A stretch of DNA of 5,055 nt, from positions 1 through 5,055 of the forward strand of contig JAUSIJ010000037.1 of assembly GCA_030647855.1 (NCBI GenBank), given 5' to 3'. The stretch comes from a bacterium. GTDB lineage: Bacteria > Patescibacteriota > Minisyncoccia > Phycocordibacterales > JAUSIJ01. How positions within the stretch are numbered: the first letter of the stretch is position 1; the number at the start of each line of letters is the position of its first letter. The translations under genes were made by a program, and so were the position numbers. The notes under the pieces are model-generated. The model did no database searches. It saw nothing but the letters and a program-made list of their open reading frames with translations, and was not told the origin of the DNA. Below are positions 1 to 5,055 of the stretch, one piece after another.

Positions 1-562
1 TCATGCCGAGGAGGTGCTCGAAAAAAAGGATTTGCCGAAGCGCTATCTCTCATTTTCACCATGTTTCCGCAGGGAAGCAGGCAGTCATGGTAAAGATGTA
101 AAAGGGCTCATTCGCGTGCATGAATTTTACAAACTGGAGCAGGTGGTGCTTTGCGAAGCGTCTCACGAGGAGTCGGTCAAATATCACGAAGAATTGAACC
201 GTAACACCGAGGAACTTATCGAAGCGCTCGGTATTCCTTACCGTACAGTCGTCAATTGCGGGGCTGATCTCGGACTCGGCCAAGTCAAGAAATATGATAT
301 TGAGCTTTGGGTGCCGCTCGAGAATAAATATAGGGAAATAAGTTCGGCTTCTTATTTCCATGACTTTCAGACGCGTCGTCTTGGAGTGCGCTATCGCGAT
401 GTCGACGGCAAACTGCGTTATGTCCATTCGCTTAACGGCACCGCTCTCCCAACGCCTCGCATACTGGTCGCCATCATCGAAAACTATCAGCGCTCGGACG
501 GCACCATCAAGGTTCCGCAAGCGCTTGTGCCGTATTTCGGCAAAGAAATTATCGAGCGATAA
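1..562 (+). CDS. serS: Seryl-tRNA synthetase, C-terminal part (5' end outside window)
   Basis: Cytoplasmic enzyme that charges tRNA-Ser with serine using ATP. The reading frame is open from nt 2 and ends at TAA 560-562, giving about 186 codons. A full bacterial SerRS has about 420-430 residues, so the N-terminal coiled-coil tRNA-binding arm and class II motif 1 lie upstream of the window. Motif 2 is clear at about nt 62-142 (CFRREAGSHGKD, then GLIRVHEFYKLEQ), with the ATP-contacting arginines. The segment ELWVPLENKYREISSAS followed by DFQTRR matches the serine-binding region of the active site. Motif 3 (NGTALPTPRILVAIIENYQ, with its conserved Arg) is at about nt 434-490, followed by the usual tail with VPQALVPYFG. 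The gene overlaps the next start codon by one base (TAATG), which suggests translational coupling to the FtsQ-like gene. Nothing indicates that it is broken. Identification is by motif recognition and is strong. Confidence 0.96.
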   Translation, partial: HAEEVLEKKDLPKRYLSFSPCFRREAGSHGKDVKGLIRVHEFYKLEQVVLCEASHEESVKYHEELNRNTEELIEALGIPYRTVVNCGADLGLGQVKKYDIELWVPLENKYREISSASYFHDFQTRRLGVRYRDVDGKLRYVHSLNGTALPTPRILVAIIENYQRSDGTIKVPQALVPYFGKEIIER

Positions 563-1365
563 TGTCGAGGATCTCTAAATTCCGGCCTCGAGAAGTGACG
601 AGACGCCGCCGGCGCCTCTACACCAGCCGCGCTGTTCTTTATTTTTCGGCTGGGCTGGCTCTTCTCGTATCACTTGTTTTGATTTCGCACATGGAAGCGC
701 TTTCGATAGCCACCGTGAGCGTTGTCGGCGAGGCGGCAGTGGGAGAGGGCGAGATGAGAGAGCTCATAGCGCGGGAACTTCATGGCACCTACTACAAACT
801 CTTTTCCAAAAGAAACGCGCTTATTTTTCCGAAGCGTACCATTCAAAAAAAACTTTTAGCGGCTTTCCCCGCGCTCCGCGAAGCCGAGGTGTATCTCGAT
901 CGGCCTACGGCCATCTCGGTGTACGTGGCCGAGCGCAAACCCTACGGCATCTGGTGCGGCAATAGCGAAGCGACTTTATGTTTTTTTATTGATGACGGCG
1001 GCTTCGCATTTGCGCCGGCCCCCGATATCACCGGTTCTGTCTTTATGCGTTTCTACTCGGAAGACGAACTTTTTTCAAGCGCTACCTATATGCCGGAGCG
1101 ATTCGCCGAACTCGCGCTTTTTTTGGAGAGGCTCGGCGAAGTTAAGCTTCGTCCGGTGACTGTCCGCACAGCGGATGGTGATGTTCGCGTCAGGACAGAC
1201 TCGGGTGTTGAGATCCTTGTTCTTGAAGATCAGGATTTCGATGCTGCCTTTGTCACACTTATTTCCCTTTTTGATAAAGAAACTCTTCAAAAAGATCTGC
1301 GCGCGGCAGAGCTTATCGATCTGCGTTTCGAGAACAAAGTTTTCTACAGGCCGGAACCAGCCTAG
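562..1365 (+). CDS. ftsQ: FtsQ/DivIB-like cell division protein
   Basis: Probable single-pass divisome protein of 267 residues. A strongly basic cytoplasmic N-terminus (TRRRRRLYTSR, residues 13-23) precedes one transmembrane helix at about 24-42, giving an N-in, C-out topology. Residues about 46-125 fit a POTRA domain: ALSIATVSVVGE, then a helix, then FPALREAEVYLDRPTAISVYVAERKP, the usual FtsQ strand pattern. The C-terminal beta domain ends in AELIDLRFENKVFYRPE, the IDLRF-type closing strand typical of FtsQ/DivIB. In model bacteria FtsQ links FtsB/FtsL to the septal wall synthases; here that role is inferred from the fold. C132 and C140 flank a short turn (WCGNSEATLCFFID) on the outer side and could form a disulfide. 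ATG 562 is chosen because it overlaps the serS stop and puts the basic stretch and helix at the N-terminus. No strong ribosome-binding site is visible. Sequence similarity to model FtsQ is low, so the call rests on architecture. Confidence 0.82.
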   Translation: MSRISKFRPREVTRRRRRLYTSRAVLYFSAGLALLVSLVLISHMEALSIATVSVVGEAAVGEGEMRELIARELHGTYYKLFSKRNALIFPKRTIQKKLLAAFPALREAEVYLDRPTAISVYVAERKPYGIWCGNSEATLCFFIDDGGFAFAPAPDITGSVFMRFYSEDELFSSATYMPERFAELALFLERLGEVKLRPVTVRTADGDVRVRTDSGVEILVLEDQDFDAAFVTLISLFDKETLQKDLRAAELIDLRFENKVFYRPEPA

Positions 1366-1376
1366 CCTCCTATCTT

Positions 1377-1391
1377 TGCTATACTGTATTC
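1377..1391 (+). promoter_or_regulatory. Extended -10 promoter, probably giving a leaderless transcript
   Basis: An extended -10 element is visible: TG at 1377-1378, one base, then TATACT at 1380-1385. It is followed by six bases (GTATTC) and the ATG at 1392. A start site about 7 nt after the -10 box would fall on or beside the A of that ATG, so the mRNA would have essentially no 5' leader, which agrees with the absence of a Shine-Dalgarno sequence. No TTGACA-like -35 box lies 16-18 nt upstream; extended -10 promoters often do without one. The site sits in the 26-nt gap after the ftsQ stop and would drive the membrane protein and Clp-like genes separately from serS-ftsQ. Confidence 0.6.
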
Positions 1392-1784
1392 ATGGGTTTG
1401 TTCGCGATCGTGCCTTATTACGTGCGATGGCATTATACTGTCGCCCTTTTCGATTTTTACCGGCTGTTTGCCAACGCATGGTGGTTCATACAGCATTTTT
1501 TTTCCTTGCGGCTTCTCGCCAAAACTTTTTTCGTCCCTTTTATGCGTCTCCATGAAAGCTACCAAAAAGGATTCAACCTCGAGAATTTCTTCGGCGCTCT
1601 CATGGTCAATATCCTCATGCGTTTGGTGGGGTCGGCCATACGATCTATTTTCATTGTGATCGGCATCCTTTCGCTTGTTACGGCCATTCTTCTTGGGGCC
1701 GCCCTCTTTGCCGTCTGGCTCGTGTTTCCGTTGCTTATTGCGGCTCTTTTTGTAATGGGTCTAAGTAAATTTGCCTTTCTATGA
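1392..1784 (+). CDS. Small aromatic-rich integral membrane protein, unknown function
   Basis: I cannot assign a function or a named family to this 130-residue protein. The N-terminal half (residues 1-50) is rich in Tyr, Trp and Phe (VPYYVRWHYTVALFDFYRLF, then ANAWWFIQHFF) and looks like one or two amphipathic or membrane-embedded helices. A short polar stretch follows (MRLHESYQKGFNLENFF, 51-67), then MVNILMRLVGSAIR, then a strongly hydrophobic region at about 84-128 that fits two closely spaced transmembrane helices (FIVIGILSLVTAILLGAALF and WLVFPLLIAALFVMGL). There is no signal-peptide cleavage site and no catalytic motif. The stop TGA 1782-1784 overlaps the ATG of the Clp-like ATPase by 4 nt (ATGA), so the two are probably co-translated and may work together as membrane subunit and ATPase; that partnership is inference from position only. 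The start at 1392 is supported by the -10 box six bases upstream. The real-gene call is firm. Confidence 0.85.
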   Translation: MGLFAIVPYYVRWHYTVALFDFYRLFANAWWFIQHFFSLRLLAKTFFVPFMRLHESYQKGFNLENFFGALMVNILMRLVGSAIRSIFIVIGILSLVTAILLGAALFAVWLVFPLLIAALFVMGLSKFAFL

Positions 1785-4213
1785 CGATCGAGGAGCTTAT
1801 ACATGAGGAGCGCTTCTACCGGCCGGCCATTCTTCTCGATCGGTATCTCCGTCGCGCCTCGCGGCACTTTGTTCGGGCTATCTTAAGCGGTGCCGTGGCA
1901 ATCCTTTTTATTTTGATAGTTGTTGCGGATCTTGGCCCGGCCTCGGGCCTCGGACCGGTACTGCCGCTCTTCCAAGGGCTTTTTCTGATTGTTCTTGCTG
2001 TTACCGTTTTTTCCTACGTGCTCGAGGCTTTTTATAACTCTTATTATTTTTCCGATATATCGACCACAGTGCCGGAAGTGGCATGGACTCGGCCGAAGAT
2101 AAGTTTCTCTCTCGCTCTCGTCCTCTCCGATGCAAAGCGATTCGGTTTGCTCCACGGCTTCGTCCTTTCCCCTGTTGGCTATGAGATCCTGGAACGCCTC
2201 GGCCTTTCGAGCGAGGCTATCGCCAAGCTCGTCGAAGGAGAGGAGGAAGATGTTTCGTTTGAGGTCGGTGCGCGGGAAGGAATGGTCACTGTCGGCGAGT
2301 ATGCAGACGCGCTCCTTAATGCGCGAAAAAGTTTTCAGAATTTTTTGGCGGCGCAGGAAGTTTCGCGTGAGCATCTGCTCGGCGCGAGCGAATGGGTTGA
2401 GCACGCGCTTGCCTCCGAGAAGCGCCGGTTGCGCTGGTGGGGCCGGGACAATCTTTTGAAAATTCCGAGTATCGGCGTCAACTGGGCGTACGGTCAGATC
2501 TATCTTCTCGAAAAATACGGCACGGAAATAACAAGCACCGGACTTTACCGGGCGCTTCGGGAAAACAACCTGCATGCCGCTGAGCTTCAGGAACTCGAAC
2601 TTATTCTGTCAAAATCGAATGAAGCTAACGCTCTGCTTGTTGGTCGGGAAGGTGTCGGTAAGATGGAGATCGTTGCCAAGCTTGCCGATAACATTATGAA
2701 GGAAACGGTTTCGGGCGAGCTCTCCGGCAAAAGGGTGATCGCGCTTGATCCGACAGCCCTCGTCGCCGCGACGGGCAGCAAAGAAAAATTCGAACGCGAA
2801 TTTATAAAACTTTTTAATCAGGCAAGCGAAGCGGGAAACGTGATCGCGGTGATCGAAAATCTGCCCGCCTTTATAAAAAGCGCCGAAGCCCTCGGCTCGG
2901 ACGCGTCGGCCTTGCTTGATCCGTATCTTGATTCTGCAGCACTCCAAGTAATCGCTTTTGCCGATCCCCGAGCTTTTCATAGCTTTATAGAGAAAAACGG
3001 CGTGCTCATGAACCGCTTTGAAAAAGTGCAGGTCAAAGAAGGAGATACGAGCGCGCTGGTGCGCTCGCTCGAAGATGGAGTTCTGGCCATCGAGCGAATC
3101 TCCGGTTCTTTCTTTACTTATCAGGCGCTCGTGGCGGTGGCGGAAAGCGCCGAACGCTATTTTTCGCAAAGTGTACCGACTGATGCCGCAAGAGATCTCC
3201 TCTACGAAATAGCACCCTACATGGAGCGGCAAGGGAAACGGGTGGTGGAAAGAAGCGACGTCTTGGAACTTGTCGAGGCAAAAACAGGAGTACCGGTCGG
3301 GGGAGTGAAGGAAAAAGAAAAGAGCAAACTGCTCGACCTCGAACGGCTGCTCCACGAGCGTATTGTCGGGCAGGATGAGGCGGTACGTGCTATCGCGAAC
3401 GCCATGCGGCGGGCGCGTTCGGGTATGACCAATCCCAACCGGCCGATGGGCTCGTTTCTTTTCTTGGGGCCTACCGGTGTCGGAAAGACCGAGACGACCA
3501 AAACGCTCGCGGAAGTCTTTTTTGGCTCGGAAGACCACATTCTTCGCTTCGATATGTCTGAATTCAGCGCACTTGATGCGCTGACGCGTCTTATCGGCTC
3601 GTTTGAAGGCGGCGAGCCGGGCATTCTCGCCTCAACGCTTCGGGACAAACCGTACGGGGTATTGCTTCTCGATGAGTTTGAGAAAGCCTCAACCGAAGTA
3701 CACAATCTTTTTCTGCAGATTCTTGACGAGGGCTTCTTTACCGATGCGTCCGGCGCACACGTCAACGCTCGGAATACGATTATTATCGCTACAGCCAATG
3801 CGGGGAGCGATCTTATCTGGCACTACCTCCGAGATGGGAAAAAGCTTGCAGAGATGAAAGACGTTATTGTCGAGGCGCTTATTTCGCGGGGAATTTTCAA
3901 ACCAGAACTATTGAATCGCTTTGATGGAGTTATTCTCTTCCACCCTCTTGGGGAAACAGATCTCAAGGAGGTGGCGACTCACATGCTTGGGGGTCTCAAC
4001 GAGAGACTGCGGGCCAAGGGCCTCGAGCTTGAGGTCAACGATGCGCTCGTCAATTTTCTCGTCAAAGAAGGATCGCACCCGGAATTCGGCGCTCGTCCTT
4101 TGAATCGGGCCATTCAGGATGTGATCGAAGAGAGAATTGCACGAAAAATTCTCGCGGGTGAGGCTAAACCCGGGAGCAAGATAGTTCTCGAGGAAGCGGA
4201 GCTCAGCAGATAA
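1781..4213 (+). CDS. Membrane-anchored Clp/HSP100-like double AAA+ ATPase
   Basis: An 810-residue ClpA/ClpC-type protein. Two transmembrane helices (about 31-51 and 60-82) form a hairpin that should leave the rest in the cytoplasm. Residues about 108-246 look like a diverged Clp N-terminal two-repeat domain (SLALVLSDAKRFGLLHGFVL, later VGEYADALLNARKSFQNFL). The first AAA+ domain (about 275-475) is degenerate: Walker A is GREGVGKM (288-295, Met for Thr/Ser) and the Walker B end is VIEN (357-360) where Asp-Glu is expected. No ClpC-type middle coiled coil is evident. The second AAA+ domain (about 510-805) keeps Walker A GPTGVGKT (563-570), Walker B LLLDE (628-632), sensor-1 N673, arginine finger R713 in PELLNRF and sensor-2 GARP (770-773). 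The GYVG pore loop is missing after RLIGS (603-607), and no ClpP-docking [LIV]G[FL] tripeptide is seen after sensor 1. Expected role: ATP-driven protein remodelling at the membrane, likely without ClpP. The gene overlaps the upstream membrane protein by ATGA. Confidence 0.9.
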   Translation: MTIEELIHEERFYRPAILLDRYLRRASRHFVRAILSGAVAILFILIVVADLGPASGLGPVLPLFQGLFLIVLAVTVFSYVLEAFYNSYYFSDISTTVPEVAWTRPKISFSLALVLSDAKRFGLLHGFVLSPVGYEILERLGLSSEAIAKLVEGEEEDVSFEVGAREGMVTVGEYADALLNARKSFQNFLAAQEVSREHLLGASEWVEHALASEKRRLRWWGRDNLLKIPSIGVNWAYGQIYLLEKYGTEITSTGLYRALRENNLHAAELQELELILSKSNEANALLVGREGVGKMEIVAKLADNIMKETVSGELSGKRVIALDPTALVAATGSKEKFEREFIKLFNQASEAGNVIAVIENLPAFIKSAEALGSDASALLDPYLDSAALQVIAFADPRAFHSFIEKNGVLMNRFEKVQVKEGDTSALVRSLEDGVLAIERISGSFFTYQALVAVAESAERYFSQSVPTDAARDLLYEIAPYMERQGKRVVERSDVLELVEAKTGVPVGGVKEKEKSKLLDLERLLHERIVGQDEAVRAIANAMRRARSGMTNPNRPMGSFLFLGPTGVGKTETTKTLAEVFFGSEDHILRFDMSEFSALDALTRLIGSFEGGEPGILASTLRDKPYGVLLLDEFEKASTEVHNLFLQILDEGFFTDASGAHVNARNTIIIATANAGSDLIWHYLRDGKKLAEMKDVIVEALISRGIFKPELLNRFDGVILFHPLGETDLKEVATHMLGGLNERLRAKGLELEVNDALVNFLVKEGSHPEFGARPLNRAIQDVIEERIARKILAGEAKPGSKIVLEEAELSR

Positions 4214-4261
4214 ACCCGCACACTAAGTTTGGTCACGCAGTTGCGGAGAGCTCCTTTTTTT
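4198..4261 (+). terminator. Possible intrinsic terminator after the Clp-like gene
   Basis: A run of seven T at 4255-4261 directly follows GAGCTCC (4248-4254). GAGCTCC is the exact reverse complement of GGAGCTC at 4198-4204, which lies at the very end of the coding region, so a 7-bp stem could form, but with a loop of about 43 nt. The only local alternative is a 3-bp GGA/TCC stem with a 4-nt loop (4245-4254). Neither is a textbook terminator. The T tract, its position 40 nt past the stop and the new promoter-like site downstream make transcription ending here plausible but unproven. Confidence 0.3.
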
Positions 4262-4304
4262 CTTTCGCTAAATTACAACAAAAATTTGAGCTTAGCAAGT
4301 CATT

Positions 4305-4316
4305 TACAATATGATC
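4305..4316 (+). promoter_or_regulatory. -10 promoter box for the YkuD-fold gene, probably leaderless
   Basis: TACAAT at 4305-4310 is separated by six bases (ATGATC) from the ATG at 4317, exactly the spacing of the site upstream of nt 1392. A start site about 7 nt past the box would coincide with the A of ATG 4317. No Shine-Dalgarno sequence is present. There is no good -35 at 16-18 nt; a TTGAGC at 4286-4291 is only 13 nt away, too close for a standard promoter. The extended TG found at the first site is absent here, so the promoter call is weaker by sequence, but the shared geometry supports it. Confidence 0.5.
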
Positions 4317-5055
4317 ATGCGCTCCCTTGGATACATACTTTCTACTGTTGTTGCCTTTTTTGTCGGCGTCGGACTTTCTTTTACTCTCATGCAGGGAGTT
4401 GCTTCGGTACGGTCTCTCGAAACTGCCGAGCTCGCGGCGCCCGCTCCCAAACCAAAGAGTGAAGTGTCGGACGGCACGTATAAACCACCTCTAGTCGGCA
4501 AGGCGCTCTTTGTTGATCTTGACGCGATGACCGTTCTTGCATACGAGGACGGAACGCTCGTTAAAGAATTAAAAATTCTTTCAAAAGGATTGCCCGGTTC
4601 CGCGTGGCAATCGCTGCCCGGCGATTACCATATATTGAAGAAAGAAGAGAAACATTACTCGCCGCTCGGTAAAGTCTCCATGTCGTATAGCATACAGCTC
4701 TATGGCAACGTTTTCATGCACGGCGTGCCCCACTACGACGACGGCAGAGCGGTTCCGGAGAGCTTCTCGCGCGGTTCCATTCGACTGGCGACTGCCGATG
4801 CTCGTCTGCTCTTCTCCTGGAGCGATGAAAAAACTCCTGTTCGGCTGGCAGCAGCCGCTCTTCCACCCTACGAAGCAGCTTCCATATCATATGTGAGCTC
4901 GAGTTCTGCGAAGCCTCGCCTTGGCGCCGCCTCATATCTCGTGGCGGATATTGAATCGGGAGAAATTATTCTTGAAAAAGTACTGGAGCGCTCAGGACTT
5001 CAGACGGGAGTTGAATATGAAATGCAAGCAAGTTTTACGGCCGAAGATGGAAAGC
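4317..5055 (+). CDS. Exported YkuD (L,D-transpeptidase-fold) protein with Ser in place of catalytic Cys, 3' end outside window
   Basis: The frame is open for 246 codons and leaves the window. Residues about 5-29 form a hydrophobic signal peptide or anchor (YILSTVVAFFVGVGLSFTL), followed by an Ala/Pro/Lys linker. Residues about 62-178 match a YkuD domain: ALFVDLDAMTVLAYEDG at the start, LPGDYHI in place of the usual TPxGxY, MHGVP carrying the conserved His (H135), and FSRGSIRLATADA. In active L,D-transpeptidases, which make 3-3 cross-links in peptidoglycan, the last motif is S-[HR]-G-C-[IV]-R; here the cysteine position is serine (S154, TCC at 4776-4778). After a Ser/Ala-rich linker, residues about 203-221 (LGAASYLVADIESGEIILEK) resemble the opening hairpin of an S11 D-Ala-D-Ala carboxypeptidase, but no SxxK follows in the visible 25 residues. 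Likely extracytoplasmic; activity is doubtful. ATG 4317 is preferred to the in-frame ATG 4311 because the -10 box would place transcription start at 4317. Confidence 0.78.
   Translation, partial: MRSLGYILSTVVAFFVGVGLSFTLMQGVASVRSLETAELAAPAPKPKSEVSDGTYKPPLVGKALFVDLDAMTVLAYEDGTLVKELKILSKGLPGSAWQSLPGDYHILKKEEKHYSPLGKVSMSYSIQLYGNVFMHGVPHYDDGRAVPESFSRGSIRLATADARLLFSWSDEKTPVRLAAAALPPYEAASISYVSSSSAKPRLGAASYLVADIESGEIILEKVLERSGLQTGVEYEMQASFTAEDGK

Noticed and set aside
1175..1555. Plus-strand open frame of 126 codons spanning the ftsQ end and the membrane protein start
   Set aside because: It is out of frame with two better-supported genes and crosses the promoter-like site; its translation shows no coherent domain.
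1883..2575. Minus-strand open frame of 230 codons opposite the ATPase N-terminal region
   Set aside because: The plus-strand frame shows transmembrane and Clp-like features here; the antisense translation is basic and low in recognisable structure.
2609..3538. Long open frame of 309 codons on the minus strand within the ATPase gene
   Set aside because: It lies wholly opposite well-recognised Clp-like coding sequence, its translation resembles no family I recognise, and it has no promoter or ribosome-binding signal; it is a composition shadow.
4311..4316. ATG at 4311 as the start of the YkuD-fold gene
   Set aside because: It is in frame, but it touches the -10 box directly, so it would lie upstream of the expected transcription start; ATG 4317 matches the spacing seen at the other promoter.
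4229..4462. Plus-strand open frame of 77 codons across the intergenic gap
   Set aside because: It overlaps the signal peptide of the YkuD-fold gene in another frame, gives a translation without recognisable features, and would run through the T tract and -10 box.
4968..5055. Frameshift hiding the SxxK motif of an S11 carboxypeptidase domain
   Set aside because: I read the other two forward frames across this stretch and neither yields an A-S-x-T-K-like sequence, so a simple indel does not explain its absence.
1..5055. UGA recoding as in Gracilibacteria/Absconditabacteria
   Set aside because: No in-frame TGA occurs inside any of the genes, and a TGA ends the 130-residue membrane protein exactly at an ATGA overlap.

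Overview
The window looks like a chromosomal segment from a Candidate Phyla Radiation (Patescibacteria) bacterium, most likely a Parcubacteria lineage with roughly 50% GC. This is inferred from gene content and layout, not from a marker-gene comparison. The supporting signs are tightly packed same-strand genes with 1- and 4-nt overlaps, start codons without Shine-Dalgarno sequences but with a -10 box just upstream, a divergent FtsQ, and a double-AAA+ Clp-type ATPase carrying its own transmembrane hairpin. TGA is used as a stop and never appears in frame, so a UGA-reassigned code is not indicated.

Layout, all on the + strand: (1) nt 1-562, the C-terminal part of seryl-tRNA synthetase with motifs 2 and 3; (2) nt 562-1365, an FtsQ/DivIB-like division protein overlapping serS by one base (TAATG); (3) a promoter-like extended -10 at 1377-1385, placed so that transcription would begin at or next to the ATG at 1392; (4) nt 1392-1784, a 130-residue aromatic-rich membrane protein of unknown function; (5) nt 1781-4213, an 810-residue membrane-anchored Clp/HSP100-like ATPase overlapping the previous gene by ATGA; (6) a 103-nt gap with a T7 tract (possible terminator) and a second -10 box with the same 6-nt spacing to an ATG; (7) nt 4317-5055, the N-terminal 246 codons of an exported YkuD (L,D-transpeptidase-fold) protein that runs off the window.

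Apart from serS, everything concerns the cell envelope: a divisome component, a membrane protein translationally coupled to a membrane-tethered AAA+ machine, and a cell-wall-type protein. The most unusual points are at the level of residues. The Clp-like ATPase has a degenerate first nucleotide-binding domain, an intact second one, altered pore loops in both rings and no recognisable ClpP-docking tripeptide. It therefore reads as a stand-alone membrane remodelling ATPase rather than a ClpP partner. The YkuD protein has serine where the catalytic cysteine should be, and its following domain resembles the start of a D-Ala-D-Ala carboxypeptidase without the expected SxxK, so it may be a non-catalytic wall-binding protein. 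Two promoter-like sites with identical geometry suggest leaderless transcription. I see no RNA genes, mobile elements, CRISPR arrays or sizeable repeats.
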